A stretch of 64,000 bases of DNA from Serripes groenlandicus (GCA_031761405.1 JASEVX010000011.1:38233700-38297699); one strand, 5' to 3'; numbered from the stretch's first letter, positions 12,055 through 23,750 are shown. Program-made: numbers and translations. Notes: generated from the letters alone by a model not told the origin.

Positions 12055-12163
12055 CGTTACAGTTTTCTTCGTCGCTAAAGTCATCACAGTCAGTGATGTT
12101 GTTACAGCGTTCCGCACACTGTGCTCCATTGGAACACAGGAACTGGCCTGCTCCGCATGTAGT
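12055..12163 (-). CDS. Exon 33: LDLa repeat 7 (isolated)
   Basis: TTCGAGQFLCSNGAQCAERC followed by ITDCDDFSDEENC, with all six cysteines and the calcium-binding acidic cluster. Phase 0 in, 1 out, donor GTAAGT. It lies between discoidin-like modules 2 and 3, away from the six tandem LDLa repeats. Confidence 0.95.
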
Positions 12164-12488
12164 CTGAAACACAAAACAATTCTGTGAGCAATTTAAATGC
12201 GCCCGGGATATGTCGCTGTTTAGTTTAGTTTTATTGGGGCTTACATCGTTTTTACATCTTTCAGTTATATCACAGCAACAGTTTACTTATTCATGATCCT
12301 TTGGTAAACGAACAAGAAACAGGCTAGGAAATGTGCATGGACCAGGGGCACTCCACCATTACCGCCGCGACTGGGGATCGAACCCCGGGACGCCCGGTAC
12401 CAAATCCCCGACGTTAATTCCTCGGCAGATTCAGGTAAGTTTTTGTAGCACACATATTGACCGATTTTGTCCAATCACAAACACAAAC

Positions 12489-12735
12489 TGAGCCGTTCCA
12501 CGAGAAAACCAACATTATGGACTCTGCGTAAAGTATCGACACAGATCAGACTAAGCATGCCGCGCAGGCTAACCTGGACGGACACTTTTCGCCTCCTGTG
12601 AATTTTCTGTTTCAGGAATCATTACTTTATACCTCTATCGCCCTGAGACGGATTAACCTGCGCGGACTGCTTAGGCTGATCTGGGTCGATACATTTCGCA
12701 GAGCCCATACTGTTGGTTTCTCGTGGAACGGCTCA
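12489..12735. repeat. Foldback MITE family A, copy 3
   Basis: TGAGCCGTTCCACGAGAAAA ... TTTTCTCGTGGAACGGCTCA-type termini are nearly perfect inverted repeats. 247 bp. Confidence 0.9.
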
Positions 12736-13130
12736 ACTACTTTAATACAGACATATTGAGTCTGACGACACCGTTAAAAATGGTCGTGTCCAATTGACCG
12801 TAAACATTTAACTATTATAACGGCAATCACTGCAACTCTATCTCGTTTATTTATATAGTTTTTATTTTATTTATTTCATGGTTATTTCGGTAGAAGTCAA
12901 ATCTGTTTCCCTGAGATTGTCGGGGTTTCTATTGAGGGGGGTGGGGTGAAGAATGTCACCCCGAAACCAAGGGACAACGGTTATGTCTATAACCCGGAAA
13001 ACCATGAAATGTTTTGTATTACCTGATCTATAAATGTCAATTTAAACCTAGGGTTAAGAACTACAAGTGGTCTGTTTTTGAACACTTCTTTGTTTTCGTC
13101 TTACCGTCACACTAAAGCGCGCTCCTTTAA

Positions 13131-13806
13131 CAGTTCAACGTAATAACTAGGGAACGATTCAACGTAATAACTGGGGAACAGTTCAACGTAATAACTGCGG
13201 AACAGTTCAACGTAATAACTGGGGAACAGTTCAACGTAATAATTGGGGAACGGTTCAACGTAATAACTGGGGAACGGCTCAACGTAATAACTGCGGAACA
13301 GTTCAACGTAATAACTGGGGAATAGTTCAACGTAATAACTGGGGAACAGTTCAACGTAATAACTGCGGAACAATTCAACGTAATAACTGGGGAACAATTC
13401 AACGTAATAACTGGGGAACAGTTCAACGTAATAACTGGGGAACGGTTCAACGTAATAACAGGGGAACGGTTCAACCTAATAACTGCGGAACAGTTCAACG
13501 TAATAACTGGGGGACGGTTCAACGTAATAACTGGGGAACAGTTCAACGTAATAACTGGGGAACGGTTCAACGTAATAACTGCGGAACAGTTCAACGTAAT
13601 AACTGGGGGACGGTTCAACGTAATAACTGGGGAACGGTTCAACGTAATAACAGGGGAACGGTTCAACCTAATAACTGCGGAACAGTTCAACCTAATAACT
13701 GGGGGACGGTTCAACGTAATAACTGGGGAACGGGTCAACGTAATAACTGAGGAACAGTTCAACGAAATAACTGGGGAACAGTTCAACGTAATAACTGGGG
13801 AACATT
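13131..13806. repeat. 24-bp minisatellite, about 28 copies
   Basis: Unit GTTCAACGTAATAACTGGGG plus AACA, with GGGG/GCGG and AACA/AACG variants in a patchy order. The period is divisible by three, so both strands show long repeat-encoded frames (an 8-residue SPVITLNC-like unit on minus). It is intronic between exons 32 and 33, whose phases join directly. Confidence 0.95.
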
Positions 13807-13904
13807 TCAACCCAAGGCCAATCGAACGCTTTCATCCAAAGAATAATAGAGATTTTGTTCCATAAAAAAAGGACGAATACGCTTAAAATACATCATATAT
13901 ATAT

Positions 13905-13970
13905 ATGAGCCGTTCCACGAGAAAAACCAACAGTATGGACTCTGCGTAGTGTATCGTCCCGGAGTAGCCT
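13905..13970. repeat. Foldback family A, truncated left end
   Basis: ATGAGCCGTTCCACGAGAA followed by ACCAACAGTATGGACTCTGC, then the homology stops after GTATCGTCCCGG. Confidence 0.75.
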
Positions 13971-14106
13971 GGATAATTAATATATGTTTCCAAATGCTAC
14001 TTTTTTTACTATGTTTTTTTATAAGTCGGGTCAATTTAATCGAGTAATGAGTTTGAGTGTTACAAATCACGATCCCTGGATTGACTCTTAACAATAAAAT
14101 ACATAC

Positions 14107-14165
14107 CGTGCTAGATGTAACACTTGGAGTTGATGTTGCTACTGACGATACGGGCGTAGAGGTAG
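14107..14165 (-). CDS. Exon 32: Thr/Ser linker
   Basis: 59 bp, TTSTPVSSVATSTPSVTSST, phase 1 in, 0 out, donor GTATGT. It is the only linker ending in phase 0, which is exactly what the following LDLa exon needs. Confidence 0.78.
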
Positions 14166-14662
14166 CTGCAAGAAAAGAACATTGGAAACGGTAAGTTTGC
14201 CCTATACACGACGTTGTCTGAAAGATCATGACAAATGCATACTGATTAAACAGCAGTATGGTAAGTCTGAGAGAGTTAATTCATTTCTGAAAAATAGTAA
14301 AATAGTGCACAGTTATTAAATAAGTTTTCGTTATTCCAAAACAATTAAACCAGGAAAACGACGTCATGTAACTGAACTTGTTTCACTGCATATTGGCCTT
14401 CGGGTGTGGACAGTTTTTACGGAAACTATCGTAATAACTCCTCCAGCCAGTGCATGCATACTCGGCATTCACTTAACGTGCACGAACTATTACGAGCGAT
14501 TACAACTGACTGTTTTATCCAGCATTTGATATGCAGAGATCCTTGCCGGGCCTAAACCTGACATGTTAAATAATCAGGACCAATGTATAGAATATATTCC
14601 GGATTTTTCCATCAATCACAAAACGTTTATTTTGGATAATTATGATAATTAAGATTACTTAC

Positions 14663-14813
14663 TTGTTACTTCATAGCAAGTCACAATGATCAGATCTGAC
14701 ACTTGTGGAAGTACCGAAGAAGACGGGAAAATCATGATCTTCACCACTGCGACGATCGGTGCATAAATGGTGACAGATACGTCTGCGGGCGAGTTTGTTA
14801 TCTGTTGGTATGC
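14663..14813 (-). CDS. Exon 31: discoidin-like module 2, part C
   Basis: AYQQITNSPADVSVTIYAP followed by VKIMIFPSSS and SDLIIVTCYEVT. As in exons 26 and 38, it is phase 0 in, 1 out and ends with the module's closing Cys (IIVTC). Donor GTAAGT. Confidence 0.88.
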
Positions 14814-15029
14814 CTGTAAAAGAGGAAAACAATGTGCCACCACAATACAAATGAGCCGATTTATGGTCTGGGTGACTCTCTGGTCTGGCATACTATACGT
14901 CTAGGTCTGTATTACATGTAGTAGACGGACAAGGAATGCCATGGCCAGATTGTGCTGATAAACAGGCCCACCGGAGTCGTCACCATTTGTAGATGTAATA
15001 ACACCCTAGGGACGGTTAACATAGAATAC

Positions 15030-15220
15030 ATTTGTACTCATTTCCCCGTACCTCAGTCGATAGCGACGCGCGCTGTCAATCCAGGTAACTCCAGTTCGGC
15101 CAACATTCTTGGAAATAATGTTGTGTGGAGTACTGGTGTATGATAGCCAGGAAACACATGAGTAGGTGAACTGGCCACCGTGATATGACTGACAAAATGT
15201 TGAAAACGGATTAAACCAAA
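15030..15220 (+). mobile_element. SINE-like element
   Basis: CCTCAGTCGATAGCGACGCG..TCAATCC then CCAGGAAACACATGAG, CCACCGTGATATGACTGAC and AATGTTGAAAACGGATTAAA. The same body occurs at 22595-22860, so it is a dispersed retroposon-like family. Confidence 0.6.
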
Positions 15221-15689
15221 ATCAATCAATAACTCCCATCTAAGTTATTTGGCGTACGGTCCCGTCCGAGTGAACAATCTACGAAGATACAACACGACCA
15301 TTGACTCGTGTCTCTTTCCCCTGATTGTCTTGATTAACAATGAAGTGACTATTCAAATTACGTCATAGGTTTTATTGCACTTTGGCCTTAATGCTACATG
15401 TATCATAACACTACTGTATCCATCGTGAACGTGGGAGACGGTCGCTTAGATGTACAGTGACGCGACGACCTCATGCCCAACAGGTCCCGGGTTCGAAAAA
15501 GAATATATCTAAATCCACACACTTACCTTCTGTCCGTCTTCCTGTGCTCATTATCTCTTTCTTTCTCATATTGTTTTCAATATCAAAGTTTCTGTTTTGC
15601 TCTGATCCAATGTATAGTACATTAAAGTGCTGTTATTTATGTACCATGTACATACTCAGCATCGATATAACAATGTTTTGTTTAGTATG

Positions 15690-16052
15690 TAAGTATATAC
15701 TATTGCATTGTTTAATGTATACTACTGTATTGTATACTTTTGTATTCTATACAATTGTATTGTATAATACTGTATTGTATACAATTGTATAGTATAATAT
15801 TATATTGTATACAATTTTATAGTATAATATTATATTTGTATACAATTGTATTGTATCCTTTTGTATTCTATACAACTGTATTGTATACTATTGTATTGTA
15901 TACAACTGTATAGTATAATATTGCATTGTATACACTTTCATAGTATAATGTTATATTGTATACAATTGTATAGTATAATGTTGTATTGTATACAATTGTA
16001 TAGTATACTATTATAGTATAATATTATATTGTATACAATTCTATTGTATAAT
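15690..16052. repeat. AT-rich minisatellite at 5' end of intron 30
   Basis: Irregular units of the type TATTGTATACAATTGTATAG. The array ends about 15 bp from the GTAAGT donor of exon 30. Confidence 0.9.
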
Positions 16053-16068
16053 TTTGTAATGTACTTAC

Positions 16069-16322
16069 AGGGGTAGCAACGAGGTTTTGGTCTCCGTCAA
16101 ACACCATAACTTCTACACCACTAACGTCTGACACTTTCATATCTACACGGTACACACTGAACAGCGTGTTATTCTCCAGAGTAACGTATATTGTTGATAC
16201 CACCAGACTGTCTGGTGACCAGGACTTGAAGGAGTTCAACAGAGCGTCTTTGGGATCTGTCAGACCACCTTCGGCGACAAGAATTGCTTCCGATGTTGCA
16301 TAGGTTATGGTCTTTGCGCACG
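16069..16322 (-). CDS. Exon 30: discoidin-like module 2, parts A and B fused
   Basis: PCAKTITYATSEAILVAEGG, then LNSFKSWSPDSLVV, YVTLENNTLFSVYRVDMKVS and VEVMVFDGDQ. The SWSP element is the tryptophan-centred motif of F5/8C domains (W-x-P before the first core strands), which makes this the clearest copy. A and B are one exon here but two exons in module 1. Phase 1 in, 0 out, donor GTAAGT; an AT-rich array starts about 15 bp into the intron. Confidence 0.9.
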
Positions 16323-17065
16323 CTGAAAATAAAATGAGATAACCTTTTCAATGCCGCATTTTTACACTGGACCAATTTTGTATTTTGAAGAGTTTATAGC
16401 CAGCCAATCCTATACATATCAAGATACACATGTTGAGCTGAGCATCCAACAGTATCGAACCTAGTCTGACGATATGGATGTGCTGGCTGGCCCGGTTGTA
16501 TACAGGTGCAACAGGCTTCATAGAATCAGGTCCCAGCAGGTACAGGGTTAAAACATGTTGATAATTTGTTTCAATGCAATTGAAACTGTTTGAAATACAC
16601 GTATAAACATCTAAATTTGGTAGAATGCACAATTCATTGCTTTGCAGAAGACAATATTGATAGAAATATCGTTTTTGGTATCAAACAAATATCACATGCT
16701 TGAGCTGCTGTATGTAGATTGATTGATTGGTGTTATCATCGTTTTCAACATTTTTTAGTCATATCACGGTGACCAGTTCCGATACTCATTTATTTCCTGA
16801 CTCTCTCATACCAGTACTCAACGCATCAGTTTCAAGTAACTGGCTGTTTGTCTACAAAGAATGTAAGACCGTTGTCGGAAGATGAATGGTGCATGTCGGA
16901 TTGACCTTTGTCAAACGTCGGAAAGCAAGTTGAACGAGCTGGAAATCGAACTCACAACCCAACCCCTTGATTGACCCTCCGAATGAGGAAGCAGGGCTCG
17001 GCTGCTAATGTTACTTAATTAACCTGTACTATATAACATAACTGATGTTTAGGTAAATTACTCAC

Positions 17066-17140
17066 GTGGTGCAGTAACTGATATTATTGGAACTGTATAA
17101 ACAGTGGCAGTTGCACTAATTGTCGATACAGGAGTAGACA
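17066..17140 (-). CDS. Exon 29: Thr/Val linker
   Basis: 75-bp phase 1-1 exon, STPVSTISATATVYTVP and VTAP. The acceptor is preceded by TTTCTTTTTCATAG and the donor is GTGAGT. No cysteine; a short glycosylatable spacer before module 2. Confidence 0.75.
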
Positions 17141-17460
17141 CTATGAAAAAGAAAGGCATTATTATTATTATTCAAAACATACAGTTATTAAATAAAGAAT
17201 ATAAAATACTCTTCTTTTCGATATTTCGGCCCTAGGCCTTCTTCGGGATTAATCATCACTGTCAGACTTCCGGTTCCTTGTTTTTAAGATAGACAGTGAA
17301 ATGTTGTTATTACTCCACCTTTATGCAAATACACATAATAGAGAGGCTCTCTGCGAAAGCCAACCATGAACATGACATATATTGTAGACCCATATCAGCC
17401 AGAGCATCCGCGAAGTATGATACAGCTCTGCGCTGTACACAAATAAGTCATAGACGTTTT

Positions 17461-18184
17461 AACCCTTTCCCACATTCAGCAAATCTGAAGCTGACGACTT
17501 TGAGAACATCTTGGCAAAATCATGGAAAATCTCTATAAATTAATGGAAACAAATGAAAACATTGTGGTAAACGGAGAAATTGCTCGTTTTAAGTGTCGTC
17601 TGCATCAGAGATGTCAAAAGGCGTCTCTATGTGTGAAGGGGATAAATAAACGTTTGTACAGAAATATTATCTATTTTGATCCTTTAACCCTTTCCCTCAT
17701 ACGGCAATTCTGAAGCAGACGACTTTGAACGTATTTTGTCAAAACAAAGAAATTCTCTTTAATTGAATGGATAACCTATGACAAACAGTGGAAAACATTG
17801 TGGCAAAAGGAGAAATTGCACGTTTTGTGCAATTTCTTCTTTTGTCACTATGTTTTCAAAAAGCCGTCTGCTGCAGAGGCGTCAGAAAGCGTCTATATGA
17901 GGGAAAGGGTTAACTTGGATACGCAAGCAGGTCTTTCAAACAAATGCAATAATAACGTTAACCCATTACTTCACATGATATTTCAAATGTCTACTTTACA
18001 ATCAACAGATTAAGAAGTTGAACCTTCTGAAAAACTGGAAGTAACCTTTTGACATAGAATTAAAAATATTGCAATTAAAGGTAAAATTGCTCGTTTTGGG
18101 CAAATTTCCCCTTTTATTGCAATGTTTTTAAAAGTCGTCTGCAACAGAAGGCATCAAATGTTGACAGTGTGAAGTAATGGGTTA
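17461..18184. repeat. Three consecutive foldback family B elements
   Basis: Copies at about 17461-17643, 17684-17912 and 17957-18184. Each runs from AACCCTTTCC..CATAC through GCAGACGACTTTGAA, GGAGAAATTGCTCGTTTT, then the reverse-complement arm (AAGTCGTCTGC..CAGA, GGGAAAGGGTT). The third has different outer ends (TTAACCCATTACTTCACAT / GTGAAGTAATGGGTTAA). Confidence 0.85.
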
Positions 18185-18354
18185 AGTTTGGTTGTCCTGG
18201 AGAACCGCACTGTTACTATGATGCCCGTTTATATTCATAACACCAAGACTAACGCTTTAATATTTAAAGGCATACGATTGATTTACCAAGATAATTACCG
18301 TTTACAACGTAACTTGTATTATATTACAACAGTCAGTTCACAGGGACTTGCTCC

Positions 18355-19032
18355 TCTAAAAATAGATATTACCCCTATCATATGCATAGATATTAACAAG
18401 GGTGGACACAGTTTTCTGGGTCGCCTCGCTTCAACTCACTTTTTTCAAAGTATTCGAACAAATATATGAATTTGAAGTACGGAATCGATCAATAATGCTT
18501 TTCTCTGTCGAACTATACCAAAATAATTTAAGTTTGTTCTCTCTACGTATGTTAATTCCTTTGAAATATTCGCGAATTCGCAAAAAGGACAACAACCTGG
18601 ACCAAAAACGAAAGTACCTTCTATCGACATTTCGGAATATTTCGGGTGTTTTCGTTGCGGTAATTGTCAGTGATATTGCGATTATTTTCTGTCACAATAA
18701 TACTTACCATTTAGCATCGAAAAAACCCGAATCATTCCGAAATGTTTCCTGGAAAAATAATCGCGATAGAAGGTACTTTCGTTTTTGGTCCAGGTTGTTG
18801 TCCTTTTGGCGAATTCGCAAATATTTCATAGGAATTAACATACGTAGGGCGAACAAATTCACGTTATTTTGGTATCGTTCGATGGAGAAAAGCATTATTG
18901 ATTGAGTCCGTAGTTCAAATTTATATTTTTGTTCGAATACTTTGAAAAAAATGAGTTGAAGCGAGGCGACCCAGAAAACTGTGTCCACCCTTGTTAATAT
19001 CTATGCATATATAGGGTAATATCTATTTTTAG
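18355..19032. repeat. Large foldback element E with about 270-bp arms
   Basis: CTCTAAAAATAGATATTACC at the left pairs with GGTAATATCTATTTTTAG at the right. The arms (about 18355-18627 and 18762-19032) are near-perfect inverted repeats around a spacer of about 130 bp that holds a second inner inverted repeat. No convincing gene inside. Confidence 0.93.
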
Positions 19033-19188
19033 TGGTCAGTTCTCATCAAGTGTGTTTCCTGGCTTTCTCGCGTCGGAAAATTACTTGTCACAATGACTTT
19101 TGTCAATCGTCGTATAAAGTGAATGGTCATGTGACCTTGGCGTGATGACCCTCTCCGTTACATACTGAGCTATCGCGGTATACCTAGT

Positions 19189-19460
19189 TAACCCTTTCCC
19201 ACATACAACAGATCTGCAGAAGATGACTTTTAAAAGAAAATAGACAAAAATAATGATTCTTTGAAATAATTGAAAATATGCTTATTGAAAAGAGTTGAAA
19301 ATACGGTAATACAATTATATATTGCTCATTGTGAGTACTTTTCCTAATGCTTATTGAAAAGAGTTGAAAATATGGTAATACAATTATATATTGCTCATTG
19401 TGAGTACTTTTCCTAATGCCACGATGATTTTAAAAGTCGTCTGCTGCACATGCCGCACAT
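19189..19460. repeat. Foldback family B copy with internal tandem duplication
   Basis: AACCCTTTCCCACATACAAC start and GTCGTCTGCTGCACATGCC end. A segment of about 70 bp beginning AATGCTTATTGAAAAGAGTT occurs twice in tandem. Confidence 0.8.
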
Positions 19461-19557
19461 ATAGCAAATGTGCCTATCAAAATGGTCGCCAAGGGAGAAA
19501 ATTATTGCAGTTGTGGGAAATATGTATTATGATTCAGCGGGACAAGTGTTACCGTAC

Positions 19558-19719
19558 CTGTTGTGGATGAGAAGGACGAAAAGGTTGAAGGCGAAATCGT
19601 TGTGACGTTCTCTGTGGCGAAACTCCCACTTAACGTGACCTCTTCTATTGTGGTAAAGTTCATACGCTGCGTGGTTGCCTCTGCGTGCTCTGTGTAAATG
19701 TTAGCCGTCGTTGGTGCTA
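19558..19719 (-). CDS. Exon 28: Thr/Ser-rich linker
   Basis: Starts APTTANIYTEHAEATTQR and ends SPSTFSSFSSTTG. No cysteines and many Thr/Ser, typical of an O-glycosylated stalk. The EHAEATT motif recurs in exon 35 (QHAEATTARA), showing that linkers are related. Phase 1-1, donor GTACGG; GTAACA one codon later is an alternative. Confidence 0.75.
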
Positions 19720-19739
19720 CTGAAATTACATCGTTGGTC

Positions 19740-19945
19740 AAAGTGACATTGTGTAAATGTCCCCATTGATTCAAATGACATTGTTTAAAGGTCCCCGTTA
19801 ACTCAAATGATATTGTTTAAAGGTCAACGTTGACTCAAATGACATTGTTTAAAGGTCAACGTTGCTTCAAATAACAGTTGCTCTAAGGTCGTCCTTAACC
19901 CAATTCTCATTGTTTAAAGATCGGTGTTGATTCAAAGCACACTTA
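19740..19945. repeat. About 31-bp minisatellite next to exon 28 acceptor
   Basis: Units like TGACATTGTTTAAAGGTCAA followed by CGTTGACTCAAA, about six copies, starting some 20 bp upstream of the acceptor. Confidence 0.85.
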
Positions 19946-20099
19946 CGGTTGAATATTAACATAAAAACATGTAAATTGAGTGTTTATTTGAGTGTCATCA
20001 CTGTTTAAAGGATAATAAACTTGTGAGACACATTTTACCTGAACACCTTTCTCTTCACGAATTCATAGATCCGAGATCGTATTTTAAGCCACGCCTATC

Positions 20100-20366
20100 G
20101 TCATGCATCACAAACAAACTAACAATTACTCGTTAAAAACTACCCGGTTCTCATGCATCAGAAACAAACCAACAATTAACCGTTAAAAACTACCCGGTTC
20201 GCATGCATCACAAACAAACGAACAATGAATCGTTAAAAACTACCAGGTTCGCATGCATCATAAACAAACGAACAATGAATCGTTAAAAACTACCAGGTTC
20301 TCATGCATCCCAAACAAACCAACAATGAATCGTTAAAAACTACCAGGTTCTCATGCATCACACAGC
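20100..20366. repeat. 50-bp minisatellite, about five copies
   Basis: Unit contains CATGCATCACAAACAAACGA, CAATGAATCGTTAAAAACTA and CCAGGTTC. The period is constant. Confidence 0.9.
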
Positions 20367-20544
20367 TTTGTTTGGGATGGAGAAATCACGTTCGAACATA
20401 CAGTGTAACGGACAGAACATATTGATTTCTTGATTAGCTAAAATATTTCATATTTTATTGCATATCGAATCTATGTATCCTATCCCGTTTACGTACAAGT
20501 TATATAATTTATAAATTGTGTTAAAATTTAATGTCTAAGTTGTG

Positions 20545-20645
20545 AATAATGCAGATCTCAGGAGAAACAACTCGTTACGAACTGTTTCACATGAATCTGC
20601 ATTGTTTGCAAAATCATTTAATTGCCCTTGGCAGCGAAAGGGTAA
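20545..20645. repeat. Foldback family H, partial copy
   Basis: AATGCAGATCTCAGGAGAAAC, CTCGTTACGA, TGAATCTGCATTGTTTGCAA and CCCTTGGCAGCGAAAGGG match the central part and right end of the family. Confidence 0.65.
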
Positions 20646-20844
20646 AGTAGTTTCGAAAAAGAAAAACGGTCCAGTGAAGCAGATATCTGTCTCTGCTATG
20701 AAGCTTGCATGCTACTAACCAACCGGTCATATTACAAAGAACCTCGATGTCGACATATCACGACCACAAAGATGCCTTAGCCTACCGTGACCGATATATT
20801 CGAGTTTTTTAAATGTCGATAACGGGTAGAATACGTCGTCTGTT

Positions 20845-21108
20845 ATGAGCCGTCCCGCGAGAAAACCAACAGTATGGACTCTGCGTAAAGTATCGACCCG
20901 GATCAGCCTAAGCATGCCACGCAGGCTAACCCGTACATACACTTTTCACCTCCTGTGGTTTTCTGTTTCAGAAATCATTACTCTATACCTCTATCCCTCT
21001 GCTACGGAATGTGTCGGCCCGGATTAGCCTGCGCGGACTGCGCAGGCTGATCCGGATCGATACATTACGCAGAAGCCATAATGTTGGTTTTCTCGTGGAA
21101 AGGCTCAT
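20845..21108. repeat. Foldback MITE family A, copy 5
   Basis: ATGAGCCGTCCCGCGAGAAA and TTTCTCGTGGAAAGGCTCAT termini with all family landmarks. Confidence 0.9.
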
Positions 21109-21139
21109 ATGTTGATTAATTTACATAGTACCTACACAA

Positions 21140-21296
21140 TTGATTGATTGTTTGATATAACCCGCAACTCTGAGCACCAAGGAGAACAGCCAGCATTGCC
21201 ATTTTCACAGTAGTTTGTATATCCCGACAAGAGACATATCACGCGACCTCCCGCACCCGAGGCGGACGCTCTACCACTACACATCCGAGGCGTTCA
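21140..21296 (-). mobile_element. tRNA-derived SINE fragment (reverse)
   Basis: The minus strand reads CTCGGATGTGTAGTGGTAGA then GGAGGTCGCG and a body with CTTGGTGCTCAGAGTTGCGG. Same family as 6385-6516 and 29437. Confidence 0.6.
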
Positions 21297-21535
21297 TTAA
21301 CTGCATAACTTACGTTCAGTGTACAAGAAAACTGCAGCATAGGACTTTTGAAACATAATGGCAAACATATTAAACCCCCGAAGAATTAAAGTATTATTAT
21401 CGAATATAATTAAAATAGTGGCAAAAGTTGTCTGACGCGGATGTTTCAATATGCGACGATATGTGGTTGGGAAAAGGTAACATATGGAAATAGAACTTTG
21501 ATAAATTATGAATCATATAAATAAGTCATATTTAC

Positions 21536-21556
21536 CGACAGTTGTCGTAGTTATCA
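21536..21556 (-). CDS. Exon 27: 21-bp Thr microexon
   Basis: A 21-bp phase 1-1 segment between TATTTCAG and GTAAAT, coding V-I-T-T-T-T-V. Removing or keeping it leaves the frame intact. It resembles the other Thr/Val linkers (exons 29 and 34). Very short, so support rests on both splice sites, phase and composition. Confidence 0.55.
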
Positions 21557-22112
21557 CTGAAATATGCAAAAGATAAAATCAATAGCTACAACCAATCACT
21601 AATGTACCAATCACAACAACAAAGCAACATAGTCCTTTTCTAACACAAAACACACTCAATCACAAAATTATTCAATTACTATACTCACTCAGCTCATCAT
21701 GTATTACACATGTGTCTTACTTGTGTGTATAGATATAAGTATGAGAATACTATTTGGTTATATATGTACGGTTATACGTGGTGCTCTTCAGAAAATCCAT
21801 TGTCTTTGTTATGATCGTTGTTATAATATTTGAACGTTACACACACATGTCAATTATAACAATAAAGATTTGTTTTGTTTTGTTGGATGTTTTCGCTGTT
21901 TTCAACATTATTGCAGTTATATCCAATGACACTCCATCATGTAACAATGTAGATATATCTAAATTTGAAGGATGTATCATTTATTTCACCAACTATATTT
22001 CGTAAAACAATTCAAAGAGTTGATGACAATACATCTGAATCCTTATAATAATCATGTTTGACCGAAGGTCAGGTCCAGTTAATATAGTTGACTAATACAC
22101 TCTCTTCACCCG

Positions 22113-22312
22113 TCGCTGCGAAAGGCAATTGAAGGCTTTTGCAAACAATGCAGATTCATGTGAGACAGCTCATAACGAGTTGTCTTTCCTAAAATATGCA
22201 TTGTTTTCGACTTAGACATTACAGTTTACCAGATTTCCTGTTAGACGAAAAACGGAGTGGTCCGATGATCAACATGGAAGAGTCGACTTGGTGAAATTCG
22301 GCGTTGAAAGAG
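22113..22312. repeat. Foldback family H, reverse copy
   Basis: TCGCTGCGAAAGGCAATTGA start and GTGAAATTCGGCGTTGAAAG end, with GTGAGACAGCTCATAACGAG in the middle. It is the reverse orientation of 33790-33978. Confidence 0.75.
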
Positions 22313-22389
22313 TTAAAAACCCCAATACAATTCAAACTGTCTGGTTGAAAAACTTTATTTTTGAAAGACGGTCAAATAGCTCAAAGTGG

Positions 22390-22620
22390 AATGACATTAA
22401 TATCAAATACATCGTAAATCCATATAATATTTGTGTGTATCAGTTACATGTATGATCTGAAATGGTTCAAGCCGAGAACGTCTGTAGCTCAGTCGTGAAA
22501 GACGGTCAAATAGCCGAAAGTGGAATGACATTAATATCAAATACATCGTAAATCCATATAATATTTGTGATCTGAAATGGTTCAAGCCGAGCGTCTGTAG
22601 CTCAGTCGGAAAAAACGTGA
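22390..22620. repeat. Tandem duplication of about 120 bp
   Basis: The block GTGGAATGACATTAATATCA / AATACATCGTAAATCCATAT / GATCTGAAATGGTTCAAGCC / CGTCTGTAGCTCAGTCG occurs twice in a row. The second copy runs into SINE-like sequence. Confidence 0.85.
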
Positions 22621-22885
22621 ACTGTCAATCCAGTGGTTTTGAGTGTTAGCCCCAGATCGGACAACATTCTTCCCGATAAAGTACATTGCGAAACAGACGT
22701 CTCCTGCCAATGAGCTTACAGTATATGTGGAAAAGCAGCCAGATGATTAGAAATATTATTTTGTTAAGTGCATGTATGAGCAATCCAGGAAACACGTGTT
22801 TATATTAACTTGCCACCGTGATATGATTGGAGAAATGTTGAAAATGGCGTAAAACTTAACTGAAATTGGTTAAAAGGATTTTATC

Positions 22886-23306
22886 TTAACCCTTTCCCAC
22901 ATACAAATAATCTGCAGCAGAAGACATTGAAAACAACTACTCCAGGTATGGAAAAACCTGTAGAAATTAATGTATACTTACTGAAAACATTGTGTCAAAA
23001 GGAGAAATTGCTCATTTAAAGCAATTTTCTTTTAGTCACAATGTTTCCGAAAGGTGTCTGCTGCAGATGCGTCAAAATGCGTCTATTTGTGGGAATGGGT
23101 GAAATGGTTGCAGTATTAGAAACGTATTTTGTCAAAAAATAGAAAATCTCCATAATTGAATGGATAACTTATGACAAAAAGTGGAAAACATTGTGGCAAA
23201 AGGAGAAATTGCACGTTTTGTGCAATTTCTTCTTTTGTCACTATGTTTTCAAAAAGCCGTCTGCTGCAGATGCGTCAGAAAGCGTCTATATGAGGGAAAG
23301 GGTTAA
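22886..23306. repeat. Two tandem family B foldback copies with shared flank
   Basis: Copies at about 22886-23100 and 23120-23306. Both are followed by AAATGGTTGCAGTATTAGAA, so a unit of element plus flank was duplicated. The second copy lies about 50 bp from the exon 26 donor. Confidence 0.85.
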
Positions 23307-23355
23307 ATGGTTGCAGTATTAGAAGAGTTTGGTTGGGTCAAACAGAATATCTTAC

Positions 23356-23488
23356 CTTCAATACACCCTATTACAGACAGTTCAATGTACATTGGCATTG
23401 AAATGTTTTCTTTATTCTCAATGTTTATAATAATTTGGTCTGCATACACAGGGTTGTTTAAGTATATTGTGGCTGCTCCATCAAATAT
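23356..23488 (-). CDS. Exon 26: discoidin-like module 1, part C
   Basis: ATIYLNNPVYADQIIINIEN followed by MYIELSVIGCIE. The ending I-E-L-S-V-I-G-C mirrors the L-R-V-E-L-x-G-C end of discoidin domains, and pairs with the opening Cys in exon 24. Phase 0 in, 1 out, donor GTAAGA. Confidence 0.85.
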
Positions 23489-23539
23489 CTGTTTTAAATA
23501 GAAATATGACAGAATTAACACTTGAAATCAAGAATACAA

Positions 23540-23750
23540 CACATACGCAGCAAATGACTTTGAAAACATCTTAGCATCACTATTGAATATATGTATAAAT
23601 ATATATAAATGCTAGTATGCTTACTGAATCGGGTTAAAAACATTGTGATAAAGGGGGAAATGCTTATTTTCAATAATGTCTCCATACTATTTTTAAAAGT
23701 TGTCTGCTGCAGATATGTCAAAATGCATTTTCATGTTAGAATGGGTTTCA
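23540..23750. repeat. Foldback family B, diverged copy
   Basis: ACACATACGCAGCAAATGAC start, AAGTTGTCTGCTGCAGATAT and AGAATGGGT end. It lies just upstream of exon 26. Confidence 0.7.

Noticed and set aside
13131..13806. CRISPR-like look of a short regular repeat
   Set aside because: No spacers: the units are contiguous, and the context is an animal intron.
13107..13810. Minus-strand 8-residue repeat frames (SPVITLNC, FPSYYVEL)
   Set aside because: They arise from the 24-bp minisatellite, whose period is divisible by three. Exons 32 and 33 join directly in phase 0, and no splice sites bracket the array in frame.
18188..18988. Frames of 60-167 codons in 18.2-19.0 kb
   Set aside because: They are mirror images from the two arms of the 678-bp foldback and match no gene pattern.
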